The notes beneath the pieces were generated by a model. That model was not told the DNA's origin and did no database searches. It was given only the letters and a program-made list of their open reading frames with translations. The translations under genes and the position numbers were made by a program. Of a stretch of 64,000 bases of DNA, positions 1 through 8,563 are shown in pieces. Positions within the stretch are counted from its first letter, which is position 1, and every line of letters starts with the position of its first letter. Source of the stretch: CAVWSM01 sp963799425 (GTDB taxonomy: Bacteria; Actinomycetota; Actinomycetes; Jiangellales; Jiangellaceae); contig CAWCXA010000007.1 in assembly GCA_963799425.1 (NCBI GenBank), positions 1 to 64,000 on the forward strand, in the 5' to 3' direction.

Positions 1-747
1 GCGGCCTTGGTTGGCCACAGCCTGGATGGCGGCTGCTGCTGCGTCGGGGTCGAGATACTCGCCGCCGGGCGTGATGGGGCGCGCGCTGTCATCGAGCTCG
101 TACACCAGCGGGATACCTGTCGGAATGTTGAGCCCGGAGATCGCTTCGTCGCTGATGCCGTCGAGGTGCTTGACAATGGCGCGCAGGGAGTTGCCGTGCG
201 CCGCCACGAGCACGGTCTTGCCGAGCGCGAGGTCGGGCACGATCGCGTCGTACCAATAGGGCAGCGCCCGCCAAAGCACGTCCTTCAGGCACTCGGTGGC
301 CGGCAGCAGCTCTGGCGGCAGCAGCCCATAACGCGGATCGCCGGTCTGAGCGAACTCGTCGGACGGGTCGATCGGCGGCGGCGGGACGTCGTACGACCGA
401 CGCCACAGCATGAACTGCTCCTCGCCGAACTCCTCCATCGTCTGCTTCTTGTTCTTCCCCTGCAGCGCCCCGTAGTGCCGCTCATTGAGACGCCACGACC
501 GCACCACCGGGATCCAGTGCCGGTCAGCCGCGTGCAGAGCGATCTCCGCGGTGCTGATCGCACGACGCAGCACAGAGGTGTGTACGACGTCAGGGAGCAC
601 GCCGCGCTCTACCAGCAGTCGGCCACCGGTCTCCGCTTCGACGCGTCCCTTCTCCGAGAGGCCGACGTCAACCCAGCCGGTGAACAGGTTCTTGGCGTTC
701 CAGTCGCTCTCGCCGTGGCGCAGGAGGACCAGCGTTCCCAGGGTCAT
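1..747 (-). CDS. gpmA: 2,3-bisphosphoglycerate-dependent phosphoglycerate mutase (3' end outside window)
   Basis: Cytoplasmic glycolytic enzyme interconverting 3- and 2-phosphoglycerate through a phosphohistidine. Translating the minus strand from the ATG at 747 gives 249 residues without a stop, so the last few residues lie beyond the window edge. The N-terminus carries the phosphohistidine signature LVLLRHGESDWN, followed by NLFTGWVDVGLSEKG, the family ERHYGALQG segment with an adjacent KNKKQTMEEFGEEQF stretch, and near the end AAHGNSLRAIVKHLDGI with the second catalytic histidine. All are typical of the dPGM branch. In many actinobacteria gpmA lies next to ybjN and mshA; here a divergently oriented MFS gene separates them. 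Function call is firm; only the C-terminus is missing. Confidence 0.96.
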   Translation of the reverse strand, partial: MTLGTLVLLRHGESDWNAKNLFTGWVDVGLSEKGRVEAETGGRLLVERGVLPDVVHTSVLRRAISTAEIALHAADRHWIPVVRSWRLNERHYGALQGKNKKQTMEEFGEEQFMLWRRSYDVPPPPIDPSDEFAQTGDPRYGLLPPELLPATECLKDVLWRALPYWYDAIVPDLALGKTVLVAAHGNSLRAIVKHLDGISDEAISGLNIPTGIPLVYELDDSARPITPGGEYLDPDAAAAAIQAVANQGR

Positions 748-873
748 TGCTCCATCCTGCCGCACCGCGGTGAGCCCTTAATCGAGTGCTAGGCAGCCTC
801 AGGTCAGGTAAGATGCAGAGCGCCATATTGCTCATTACGCCATGATTCGTCACGCTCAGGAGGACCACCAGCC

Positions 874-2121
874 GTGCATCGCGTGCGCCACGAAGTCCAA
901 GCCTTCGTGGGTGGCCTCCCCGGTGCTTTCTGGTGGGTCTGGACCTCCGCTCTCGTCTCCAGCCTCGGCGGATTCGTCGTGCCGTTCCTGGCCATCTGGC
1001 TCACGGCCGAGCGCGGCCACTCCGCCACGACCGCTGGTGTTGTCGGCACGGTCTTCGGCCTCGGCTCGGTGGTGGGCGCGATTGTCGGCGGGGTGAGCGC
1101 CGACCGGTGGGGACGGCGCCCGACCGTGCTTGCGGCCCAAGTCATCGCGGCCGCAGGGGTCCTTGTGATGGGCCTGGCACCCGAGCTGCCGGTGATCCTC
1201 GCAATGGCTTTCGTCGTCGGGCTTGGGACCAACGCGACGAGACCGGCGCGCACGGCGATGATGGCCGACCTCGTCCCGGCGATCGACCGGGTCCGGGCGT
1301 TCTCGCTCAACTACTGGGCCATCAACCTCGGCTTTGCCTTCGCGACCGTCGTCGCCGGTGTGCTCGCGGGTGTCTCCTACCAGCTGCTCTTCTTCGGCAA
1401 CGCGATCGCCCTCCTGCTCTGCGCAGCCGTCGTTTTCCTGCGCGTGCCCGAGACGCGGCCAGCAGTCAGCGCGACACCCGCAGTCGTCAAAGAGAGCGGC
1501 GGCCTGCTCGATGTGCTGCGCGACCGGGTGTTCATGGTGTTCGTGGGCCTCACGTTCCTGATCGCGCTCATCTTCATGCAGCACGCGACCGCGATGCCGC
1601 TGGCGATGTCCGACTCCGGCCTGTCCGCCGCCGCGTTCGGCAGCGTCATCGCCATCAACGGGCTGCTCATCGTGCTCTTGCAGCTGCCGCTCGGGCGGAT
1701 CGCCGAACAGTTCCCGCGCTCGCGGGTGTTGGCTGTTGCAGCGGTGCTCGTCGGTGTGGGCTTCGCCCTCAACAACGTCGCGAACAGCGCGGTGGCCTAT
1801 GCGCTCGTCGTCTGCATCTGGACCGTCGGCGAGGTGCTCAACGCGCCAACATCGATGGCTGTCGTGGCGGACCTGTCGCCCGCGGGGATGCGCGGGAGGT
1901 ACCAGGGTGTGTATTCGGTGGCGTGGAGCGGTGCGGCTTTCGTCGCGCCGCTGGGCGGCGGGTGGTTGTACGACCACAGCCCGGTACTGCTGTGGGGAGC
2001 TTGCGCGGTGCTCGGGTTGGGCACGGCGCTCGGGCACCTCTCGATCAGTGGCGCTCGCGGCAAGCGCATCGCCGCGCTGCGAAGCCAGGGCGAGATCGAG
2101 GAGAGCGTCGCCACCGCCTGA
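874..2121 (+). CDS. MFS transporter (drug-exporter type)
   Basis: Integral membrane secondary transporter of the major facilitator superfamily, 415 residues with about twelve hydrophobic segments. The loop after the second helix holds the MFS motif A-like GGVSADRWGRRPTVL (about residues 72-86), and the middle has a hydrophilic loop (about 195-215) splitting the protein into two halves. The GTG at 874 is chosen because AGGAGG lies at 858-863, ten bases upstream. It is transcribed divergently from gpmA and converges on ybjN, which ends only six bases beyond its stop. Substrate cannot be read from sequence; members with this architecture are usually annotated as multidrug or metabolite exporters. 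Confidence 0.88.
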   Translation: MHRVRHEVQAFVGGLPGAFWWVWTSALVSSLGGFVVPFLAIWLTAERGHSATTAGVVGTVFGLGSVVGAIVGGVSADRWGRRPTVLAAQVIAAAGVLVMGLAPELPVILAMAFVVGLGTNATRPARTAMMADLVPAIDRVRAFSLNYWAINLGFAFATVVAGVLAGVSYQLLFFGNAIALLLCAAVVFLRVPETRPAVSATPAVVKESGGLLDVLRDRVFMVFVGLTFLIALIFMQHATAMPLAMSDSGLSAAAFGSVIAINGLLIVLLQLPLGRIAEQFPRSRVLAVAAVLVGVGFALNNVANSAVAYALVVCIWTVGEVLNAPTSMAVVADLSPAGMRGRYQGVYSVAWSGAAFVAPLGGGWLYDHSPVLLWGACAVLGLGTALGHLSISGARGKRIAALRSQGEIEESVATA

Positions 2122-2126
2122 TCGGC

Positions 2127-2619
2127 TCAGTCGGCCGGGCGCAGGTGCTCGAACGCCGCCAGGTTGGCCGTGGGCTCGCCCCGGTCGAGGCGCCAGCGCC
2201 ACTCCGCGCGGATCGCGTCGGCAAAGCCCAGCTCGAGGATCACGTTGAATGACCGGTCCGCCAGCTCCAACACCGCACCGAGCAACCGGTCGACCTCTGC
2301 CGCGTCCAGCCCGGCGAGCTGTCGGCGGCCCGTGAGCCAGATGTCACCCGCCGAGTCGAGCGTGAAGGCGACGCCGTAGGCACGGGCGTTGCGCTCCAGC
2401 AACCAGCGGTAGACCGCCTCGCTGGTTCTCGTCAGGCCGCCTTGCCACGAACGCACTGACCGCGAGCGTGTGCTCCCCCACCGCCAAGCTGCAGGTCGTC
2501 TTCTGCTTGCGCTCACCAGGCAACGTCACCGAGAACCGCGAGTCGCGCTGCTCCTCCCATTCGACGTCCATCGCGGCGAGTGCAGTGCGCAGCACCTCGA
2601 CGACTCGCTGGCTGCTCAC
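2127..2619 (-). CDS. YbjN domain-containing protein (one frameshift)
   Basis: Small cytoplasmic protein of the YbjN family; function unknown, but the gene is a standard neighbour of mshA in actinobacteria. The first part reads VVEVLRTALAAMDVEW and ends at FVARRPDEN; the second part, in another frame, reads EAVYRWLLERNARAYGVAF, then GDIWLTGRR and FNVILELGFADAIRAEWRW. Together they make a normal ~163-residue protein. The break is a single extra base near 2422: removing it turns DENQRGG into the conserved DENHEAVYRW. The GTG start at 2619 directly abuts the mshA stop (TGA then GTG), so the two are co-transcribed. Either a recent null mutation or, more likely given similar lesions elsewhere, a sequencing error. 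Confidence 0.85.
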
Positions 2620-3918
2620 TCATGTCGCGATCGCCAGCGCACGCGGCGGCAGCAGCCGCTCGGCCGCGGCCGAGTAGGCGCGTACGGTGCCCTCCGCCGT
2701 GCGTGACCAGCTGAATCGCGACGCCTGCTCCAGCGCACCGGCACGCAGCCGCGCACGTAGCCCTGGCTCGTCGAGCACGCGACGCAGCGCGGCGGCGTAC
2801 AACCGGGGGTCGTGGCCCGGGACGAGCAAGCCGGAGCGCTCGTCGGCAACGGCAGTGCGCAGACCACCGACAGCCGCAGCCACCACCGGTGTCCCAGACG
2901 CCTGCGCCTCGAGCGCGACGAGTCCGAACGACTCGCTGCGCGACGGCACGACGACCACGTCGGCCGCGCGGTACCACTGCGCGAGTCGGTCACGGTCGGC
3001 CGGCGGCGCGAACCGTACGACAGAGTCGAGGCCGAGCGCGGTCACCAGTTGACGCAACCGCGGCAAGCGCGCGGCTCCACTGCCGCTTGGCCCGCCCACG
3101 ATCGCCACAATCAGGGGTCGGCGCGGATCCTGAGCGCGCAACATCGCGGCGGCGCGGACCAGCACGTCGGGCGCCTTCAGCGGTTGGATGCGACCGGCGA
3201 ACAGCAGCACCTGCGCACCCTCCGGTAGACCGAGCATGCGACGGGCGGCTAGCCGGTCGCCGGGTGCGAAGACGGTCAGGTCTACTCCGGGGTGGACGAT
3301 ACGCAACCGGGACGGGTCGGCGTCGTACAGGCCAACAAGGGCGGCAGCCTCGTCTTCGGCGTTGGCGACGAGCACGTCGGCGGCCTGCGCCAGCTCGTCC
3401 TCCCCCGCGATGCGGGACAGCGGCTCGGGCACGTCATCTGCCGAGACCGTGCGGTTCTTGACGCGCGCAAGGGTGTGCGCCGAGTGCACCAACGGGATGC
3501 CCCAGCGGCGCCGTACGACCAATCCGGCCTGCCCGGACAGCCAGTAGTGCGAATGCAGAACATCGAAGTAGTGCGGGCCTTGGGTCGCCTCGACCCGCAT
3601 CACCGCACCCGCGAACTCGCAGATGCGCGACTGGAGGTCGCCCTTGTCGATGTTGCCGTAGGGACCGGCCAACACGTTCCGCACCAGCACGCCCGAGGGC
3701 AGGCGTACGACCGCGGGCTGATTGCTGGCAACCCGACGGGTGAACACCTCGACCGCGATGCCACGCGCGACAAGCTCGCGGGACAGCTCTCCCACGTAGA
3801 CGTTCATGCCGCCAGCGTCACCGGAGCCGGGTGCATCGAGCGGCGAGGTGTGGAGGCTGAGCATCGCCACGCGACGCGGGGGTGTGGTGCGCGTGGTGTC
3901 GACGCCGTACGTCGTCAT
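2620..3918 (-). CDS. mshA: D-inositol-3-phosphate glycosyltransferase (mycothiol biosynthesis)
   Basis: First committed enzyme of mycothiol synthesis: transfers GlcNAc from UDP-GlcNAc to 1D-myo-inositol 3-phosphate. A GT4-fold (GT-B) protein of 432 residues from the ATG at 3918. Diagnostic segments are the N-terminal SPLDAPGSGDAGGMNVYV, HSHYWLSGQAG, HSAHTLARVKN, the hinge HPGVDLTVFAPG, the UDP-binding start of the second domain FAGRIQPLKAPDVLVRAA, and the ExxxxxxxE region SRSESFGLVALEAQASGTPVV. The start at 3918 (preceded by GAGAGGGG) is preferred over an in-frame ATG at 3948, which adds ten residues without family resemblance. Presence of mshA identifies the host as a mycothiol-producing actinomycete. 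Confidence 0.95.
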   Translation of the reverse strand: MTTYGVDTTRTTPPRRVAMLSLHTSPLDAPGSGDAGGMNVYVGELSRELVARGIAVEVFTRRVASNQPAVVRLPSGVLVRNVLAGPYGNIDKGDLQSRICEFAGAVMRVEATQGPHYFDVLHSHYWLSGQAGLVVRRRWGIPLVHSAHTLARVKNRTVSADDVPEPLSRIAGEDELAQAADVLVANAEDEAAALVGLYDADPSRLRIVHPGVDLTVFAPGDRLAARRMLGLPEGAQVLLFAGRIQPLKAPDVLVRAAAMLRAQDPRRPLIVAIVGGPSGSGAARLPRLRQLVTALGLDSVVRFAPPADRDRLAQWYRAADVVVVPSRSESFGLVALEAQASGTPVVAAAVGGLRTAVADERSGLLVPGHDPRLYAAALRRVLDEPGLRARLRAGALEQASRFSWSRTAEGTVRAYSAAAERLLPPRALAIAT

Positions 3919-3994
3919 CGGTGCCCCTCTCCCGCTCCTGTCCACCATCGAGAGTGCCTCACGTTGTCAAACAACGGGCGGGCCCAGATCGACG

Positions 3995-4675
3995 TCAGGT
4001 GACCCGCGGAGTGACGAACATCGCGGCATCGATCAGCCGGGACTCGCCCACCGGCTCGTCGGCGCGGGTGCGGTTCAGGAAAGGATGTATCAGCTCTTCG
4101 ATGCCCGCACGGACCCGCAAGAGCTCATCTTCGGTGAGCCGCAGCACATGCTGGCTGACCCATGCAGCGCTGACCCATTCGGTGGGCTCGTCCACTGCAT
4201 ATTTCAGGAACCGCTCCACATGGGCGGCTGCGGTGCCCATGATCCCGTGGACAAGCCGGAGATAGGCCCCACGGGTCAGGTGCGACTCCTCATCGAGCTC
4301 GAACGTGAATTCGTAGGCCGTGGCCCGCCACTCGTGCTCGCGCGCGTCGTCTCGGGGGGCGGCGGAGACCACGAAGCCGTACTTGGCGAGGTGGCGCAGG
4401 TGATAGCTGCAGGCGTTGGGGGTGAGCCCGGTCAGCTGTGCGCACTCGGTGGCCGTGGCCGGCCCCTCGGTGGTGAGGCGGACGAGCATCTGCAAACGGG
4501 CAGGGTGCGCGAGTGCCTTCATGGCCTTGGTGTCGGTGACGATGCGCCGGTCGGCGGGGTCGTCGGTGTGCGGGGAGGCGTTGGCGGCCACGTCGTCGTT
4601 CGGCGGGCTCAGAGCAGGCATGCGAGGAAGTCTAAGGGAGGAGATCATTTGTACGGTTTGGTGCTGACTCGTCAT
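3995..4675 (-). CDS. ArsR-family winged-helix transcriptional regulator
   Basis: Probable DNA-binding regulator. Residues about 50-105 form an ArsR-type winged helix: ALAHPARLQMLVRLTTEGPA, then a recognition helix TPNACSYHLRHLAKYGFV, the usual dimerising HTH_20-like pattern. There is no metal-binding CxC in the helix, so metal sensing is not indicated. The rest (to residue 226) is an uncharacterised helical domain ending ELIHPFLNRTRADEP, common in actinobacterial helix-turn-helix proteins beside transport genes. Start is uncertain: ATGs at 4675, 4645 and 4621 are all possible and none has a clear ribosome site. Target unknown; it is divergent from the macro-domain gene. Confidence 0.85.
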   Translation of the reverse strand: MTSQHQTVQMISSLRLPRMPALSPPNDDVAANASPHTDDPADRRIVTDTKAMKALAHPARLQMLVRLTTEGPATATECAQLTGLTPNACSYHLRHLAKYGFVVSAAPRDDAREHEWRATAYEFTFELDEESHLTRGAYLRLVHGIMGTAAAHVERFLKYAVDEPTEWVSAAWVSQHVLRLTEDELLRVRAGIEELIHPFLNRTRADEPVGESRLIDAAMFVTPRVT

Positions 4676-4759
4676 GCAATTGGCTCATTGGCGACAGGGC
4701 CCGGACGCTCGTCCAGGCGTCGCTCTGCCAGGCGGGTCGACGGTCGTAGGCTCGATCTC

Positions 4760-5348
4760 GTGATCGAACTCACGTTCATCAAGGGCGACATCACCGCCCA
4801 GGAGGTCGATGCGGTCGTCAACGCGGCCAACTCAGGGATGCGCGGGGGCGGCGGCGTGGATGGGGCGATCCACCGACGAGGTGGGCCGGCCGTGCTCGAC
4901 GACTGCATCAGTCGCTATCCCGATGGGTTGGCCACCGGTCGGGCGGGCTGGACGACCGCGGGTGACCTCCCAGCGCGGTGGGTGATCCACGTAGTCGGGC
5001 CCAACCACCGGGCTGGACAGCGTGACCCCGAGCTGCTGGCCTCGTGCTACCGCGAGGCACTGCAGGTTGCCGACGAGCTCGGCGTGCGCACATTGGCGCT
5101 GCCCGCGGTGTCCGCCGGGATATACGGATGGCCGCTGGACGACGCCGCCCGGATCGCCGTCGCCACGGTGGCCGATGCGACGAGCCACGTCGAGGAGGCG
5201 CGGTGTCGTGCTGTTCTCCGACGACACCTACGACGCCTTCATCCGGGCGGCCAGGGCCCTCGGCCTGTGGCCGTGCGGAATGATCCGAATCAGTCCGATA
5301 CGCGGACGCGGACGCGCCGGAATGCCTTCCCCTTGTTCTCGATCTTGA
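4760..5348 (+). CDS. Macro-domain (ADP-ribose-binding / O-acetyl-ADP-ribose deacetylase-type) protein, one frameshift
   Basis: Macro-domain protein of the YmdB/MacroD type, expected to bind ADP-ribose and hydrolyse O-acetyl-ADP-ribose or mono-ADP-ribosyl modifications. The GTG at 4760 starts IELTFIKGDITAQEVDAVVNAANSGM; the catalytic loop GGGGVDGAIHRRGGP and the second loop ALPAVSAGIYGWPLDDAARIAV follow in one frame. After EEAR the reading must shift: an extra base near 5204 separates it from VVLFSDDTYDAFIRAARALGLWP, the normal C-terminal strand and helix. The repaired frame runs to a stop at 5348 and overlaps the 3' end of the convergent AlaX gene; a second indel near 5280 could instead end it at 5283, so the 3' limit is uncertain. 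Confidence 0.8.
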
Positions 5349-6030
5349 CGACGTCGATCCGGCCGATCTGACGGGTTGAGGCGACATGTGTGCCGCCGTC
5401 GGCCTGCAGGTCGAGCCCGTCGATGTCCACGATTCGTACGAGCTCAAGATCAGGCGGCAGCAGGTCGGTGGCCGTGCGCAGCAACGTGGGAATCGCGTAC
5501 GCCTCATCGCGCGGCAGCACCGAGACGGCGATCGCCCGGTCGGCCTGCACCTCGACGTTGCACGCGTCGGTCAGCGTCTGCTTCAACCCGGCAGGCACCT
5601 CCGGCAGTGGAAAGTCGAGCCGACCCTCACCGGGCTCCATCGCGCTGCTGGTCATGAGCACGCCGAGCTCGCGGGTCAAGACGCCGCCGAGCAGGTGCAG
5701 CGCCGAGTGCGTGCGCATCAGGATCGAACGGCGTTCGTCGTCGAGGGCACCGCGGACAGCCGTGCCAGGAGGCGGCAACGGGTCTTCCTCGTGCGGCACG
5801 AGCCACAGGTCGTCCTGCTTGCGGCTGCCGACGATGCGGGTCTGGACCCCGCCCCAGATCAGCACACCGTGGTCCGGCGGTTGACCGCCTCCGCCGGGGT
5901 AGAACGCCGATCGGTCGAGGACCAGACCCTGGTCGGGATCTGCGGCGAGCACGGTGGCATCCCAAGTGCGCAGCGTCTGGTCGTCGAGCTCGAGGCGGTG
6001 GGTGCGGCCGTGCCGGTCGTGGGCGCTCAT
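5290..6030 (-). CDS. Alanyl-tRNA editing protein, AlaX type
   Basis: Stand-alone editing domain related to the C-terminal editing domain of alanyl-tRNA synthetase; family members deacylate mischarged Ser-tRNA(Ala) or Gly-tRNA(Ala). The 246-residue protein has the first zinc/active-site motif HSALH (108-112) and the second-motif region LQADGGTHVAS (208-218), where the usual CxxxH is DxxxH: Asp211 replaces the cysteine, a variant I recall in several stand-alone AlaX proteins. The GGQ at 48-50 (YPGGGGQPPDHG) is the conserved N-terminal loop. Its ATG overlaps the stop of the hydrolase gene upstream (ATGA), so DUF2516, hydrolase and AlaX form one operon. The 3' end converges on the macro-domain gene. 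Confidence 0.88.
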   Translation of the reverse strand: MSAHDRHGRTHRLELDDQTLRTWDATVLAADPDQGLVLDRSAFYPGGGGQPPDHGVLIWGGVQTRIVGSRKQDDLWLVPHEEDPLPPPGTAVRGALDDERRSILMRTHSALHLLGGVLTRELGVLMTSSAMEPGEGRLDFPLPEVPAGLKQTLTDACNVEVQADRAIAVSVLPRDEAYAIPTLLRTATDLLPPDLELVRIVDIDGLDLQADGGTHVASTRQIGRIDVVKIENKGKAFRRVRVRVSD

Positions 6031-6759
6031 GCGGGTTCCCGTTCAGGTGCGAGAAAGCCGGAGACGAGCTCGCGTACCCGCGATCGGTGTGCCCAGAGCA
6101 GTCCGCCGGGAGGCAGGATCTCCAGCGTCGCGTTCGGGAGCTTGTCAGCAACGTCGTGGGCAGCCGACAGGGGATGCACCGCATCACCCTGTTGCGCGAG
6201 GACGAGGACGGGTACGTCTACGTCAGCCAAGCGATCGGAGTCGGGCAGCGGCGCGTCGTCCGCGAGACCGCGCAGGGTGTCCGCGACCGCCCACCGCTGC
6301 AGCGTCGAGGCCTGCGAAGAGGCCCACCGTTGCAGCTCGATCGACGGGCTGGCGCCGGTCTCCTCCGTCAGCAGAGGCGCGCCCTGTCCCGAGTCGAGCG
6401 CGTCCGCGATCGCGGTGAGTGGCGCGGCGGACGGCCGAGTAGGCAGCGCGAGTACGGCCCTGCCAAGCAGGCCGGGCTCATCGAGGAGCAGTCGGGTCAC
6501 AATGGCAGCCCCCAGGGAGATGCCGAACGCCTGCGTGGCCGCGACAGCCGCCGCCGAGTCCCGTACGAGCCGCGCAATTGCGGCGTACGTCGGAGTGGCG
6601 AGCGGCGGCGACTCGCCGTACCCAGGCAGGTGCACGAAGACACGCGAGCCAATCACGCCGCTCCCGAAGGGCCGGGTTGATCGCGATCGAGCCTGTCGCC
6701 CCGTGTACGAACAGGGTGACCGGCTTGCCGCGCCCCGTGCTGACGAGCTCGAGGCTCAC
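6027..6759 (-). CDS. Alpha/beta-fold hydrolase (one frameshift)
   Basis: Cytoplasmic alpha/beta hydrolase of unknown substrate. The GTG at 6759 begins MSLELVSTGRGKPVTLFVHGATGSIAINPALR with the oxyanion-hole HG. One extra base in a CCC run near 6664 then breaks the frame; removing it gives RSGVIGSRVFVHLPGYGESP, followed by the nucleophile region AFGISLGAAIVTRLL (elbow G-x-S-x-G) and the C-terminal VDVPVLVLAQQGDAVHPL. Repaired length is 243 residues, normal for the family. The start overlaps the DUF2516 stop (GTGA) and the stop overlaps the AlaX start (ATGA). The position of the break within an otherwise perfect operon points to an error or a very recent mutation. Confidence 0.82.
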
Positions 6760-7103
6760 CAGGGGCCGTATGGACCCATCTGGCTGCCCCGCCCGCCACG
6801 ACCACCCTCGACCTGCTTGACGGCGGGTCGGACGTCGACCAGGTAGATGATCGCGGCGGCGACGCCAGCAAGATTGAGGAAATTGAGCGGGTAGAGAATG
6901 ACGATCTGGACCACGAGCGCGAGTCCGAGGATTGCCCCCCAGATCGGCTTGGTCTGCTTCCCAGCAGCAGGGTAGGCGTCCGTGCGGTGCCGCAGGGCGT
7001 CAACCAGTGCCCAGATCTTGACACCTAGCGCGACAACGAGCAGCCCGAGCGTGAGAAGGTTCTGGATTCCGCCGAAGAATTCCACGACGTCCAGCGTACG
7101 CAA
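6756..7103 (-). CDS. DUF2516 family membrane protein
   Basis: Short integral membrane protein of 115 residues with three hydrophobic segments (about residues 13-33, 52-70 and 74-90), the last two being IWGAILGLALVVQIVILYPL and AGVAAAIIYLVDVRPAV. This layout and the linker ALRHRTDAYPAAGKQTKPIW match DUF2516, a family found almost only in actinobacteria and without a known role. The C-terminal tail is glycine-rich (GGRGGRGSQMGPYGPW). It is the first gene of an operon with the hydrolase and AlaX genes; its stop overlaps the next start by four bases. No experimental function can be assigned. Confidence 0.87.
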   Translation of the reverse strand: MRTLDVVEFFGGIQNLLTLGLLVVALGVKIWALVDALRHRTDAYPAAGKQTKPIWGAILGLALVVQIVILYPLNFLNLAGVAAAIIYLVDVRPAVKQVEGGRGGRGSQMGPYGPW

Positions 7104-7138
7104 CCGGTCGCGTTTACGTCAGACCGCGGGCTTGCGGA

Positions 7139-8086
7139 TCAGCCGGCGAGGATCGGGCGTACCTCCCCAACCGGCTGGCCGCCGCCAAGCAGGTCATAGT
7201 GGCCCACTTCGTCGAGGACGGGTGCTGCTACACCGAGCCGTCGCAGCGCCGCAACCGCGAGCACCGGGACCACGCGCTGCGATCCGTCGGAAACCTTGAG
7301 GGCGAGTGCCCGGCCGTCCGGCAGCGCGGCGGCGAAGACACCCTCGGCGCCGCCCTTGGCCAGCAGACCAGGGATGCCGCGGATGAGGAGGGCCTCGTGG
7401 TGCCGGGTTCCGCTCGTCCATTCGGGATGTGTCCGGATCGCATCGACGACGCGCGCCCCTGCGCTGCCGCTCGGGGCGAGCGCCAGCGTCCGGAACGCGG
7501 TCGCCAGGCCGAACAACGCCGTCGAGAGGACCGGGGCACCGCAGCCGTCCACCCCGACGTGCGCGGTGGGTGTTTCGGTGACTTCGGCGAACGTCAGGGC
7601 GATCGTCTTCTGCAGCGGATGCTGCGGGTCGCAATACGTGTCCAGCGGCCAGCCGTTGGCGACACAGCTGGCGAGCATCGCGGCGTGCTTGCCCGAGCAG
7701 TTCATGGCTAAGCGGCTCGGCTGGGCGCCGCTGCGCATGTACGCCAACCGGGCCTGCTCGTCGATCGGCCACTCCGGCGGTGTCTGCAGCGCTGTCTCGT
7801 CGAGCCCGACGCTGGCGAGGATGCGCCGCACACCGTCGAGGTGGAAGGCCTCACCGCCGTGGCTCGCGGCAGCGAGCGCCAGCAGCTCACCGTCGAGGTC
7901 GAGACCGGCGTTCACCATCGCGGCGGCCTGGATCGGCTTGTTGCTCGATCGCGGCATGATCGGCGCGGCCGGGTCGCCCACCGCGAATGCGACCGACCCA
8001 TCCGCCGCAAGTGCGACGACTGCGCCGAAGTGCCGCCCCTCGATGAACCCGGAGCGGACCACCTCTGCCACCAGCTCGTACGCCAC
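7139..8086 (-). CDS. Asparaginase (L-asparaginase II family)
   Basis: Hydrolyses L-asparagine to aspartate and ammonia. The 315-residue protein belongs to the thermolabile L-asparaginase II family (the Rhizobium etli AnsA-like fold), shown by VAEVVRSGFIEGRHFGAVVAL, PIMPRSSNKPIQAAAMV, the conserved NCSGKHAAMLASC and VGVDGCGAPVLSTAL segments, and HHEALLIRGIPGLLAKGGAEG. The GTG at 8086 is chosen because homology begins at AYELVAEVV; a longer frame reaches upstream into dtd on the other strand but has no family similarity. Transcription is divergent from dtd, with 45 bases between the starts. No signal peptide is visible, so it acts in the cytoplasm. Confidence 0.9.
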   Translation of the reverse strand: MAYELVAEVVRSGFIEGRHFGAVVALAADGSVAFAVGDPAAPIMPRSSNKPIQAAAMVNAGLDLDGELLALAAASHGGEAFHLDGVRRILASVGLDETALQTPPEWPIDEQARLAYMRSGAQPSRLAMNCSGKHAAMLASCVANGWPLDTYCDPQHPLQKTIALTFAEVTETPTAHVGVDGCGAPVLSTALFGLATAFRTLALAPSGSAGARVVDAIRTHPEWTSGTRHHEALLIRGIPGLLAKGGAEGVFAAALPDGRALALKVSDGSQRVVPVLAVAALRRLGVAAPVLDEVGHYDLLGGGQPVGEVRPILAG

Positions 8087-8131
8087 GAGCCGGGAGCCTA
8101 CGTGCCCCGCCTCCTGGCAGGATCGAGCGCC

Positions 8132-8563
8132 ATGCGAGCAGTGGTGCAGCGCGTCGCGTCCGCATCGGTGACCGTCGACGGCCAGGTCGTCGGCGCGATC
8201 CACCGACCCGGGTTGCTGGTCCTGGTCGGTGTGACGCACGACGACTCGCCAGCGCGGGCGCAGTGGCTGGCGCGCAAAGTGTGGGAGCTGCGCATCCTGG
8301 ACGGCGAGCGGTCCTGTTCCGAGGTGGGCGCACCACTGTTGGTGGTCAGCCAGTTCACGCTGTATGCCGACCTGCGCAAGGGTCGCCGCCCGTCGTGGTC
8401 TGCGGCAGCCCCGGGCTCGATCGCCGAGCCGCTCGTGGACGCCGTCGTGGCCGCGCTGCGCTCGTACGGTGCCGAGGTCGCGACCGGCGTGTTCGGCGCG
8501 ATGATGCAGGTGGCGCTGGTCAACGACGGCCCGGTCACGCTGGTGCTGGACAGCGGCGGCTAG
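8132..8563 (+). CDS. dtd: D-aminoacyl-tRNA deacylase
   Basis: Proofreading enzyme that hydrolyses D-aminoacyl-tRNAs (and Gly-tRNA(Ala)), recycling tRNA. At 143 residues it has the usual DTD length, starts MRAVVQRVASASVTVDG, and carries both active-site motifs: SQFTLYAD (73-80) and the cross-subunit NDGPVT (131-136) preceded by GAMMQVALV. The domain is complete and uninterrupted. Together with the nearby AlaX-type protein it gives this region two tRNA-editing genes, though they are in separate operons on opposite strands. Transcribed alone; the following 380 bases hold no gene. Confidence 0.95.
   Translation: MRAVVQRVASASVTVDGQVVGAIHRPGLLVLVGVTHDDSPARAQWLARKVWELRILDGERSCSEVGAPLLVVSQFTLYADLRKGRRPSWSAAAPGSIAEPLVDAVVAALRSYGAEVATGVFGAMMQVALVNDGPVTLVLDSGG

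Noticed and set aside
856..2202. Long open frame on the minus strand opposite the MFS gene
   Set aside because: Composition is His/Arg/Asp-rich without hydrophobic or domain patterns; it mirrors the codon structure of the real MFS gene on the other strand.
3806..4759. Upstream extension of the macro-domain frame on the plus strand
   Set aside because: It runs antisense through mshA and the ArsR gene and has no domain; the family start is at GTG 4760.
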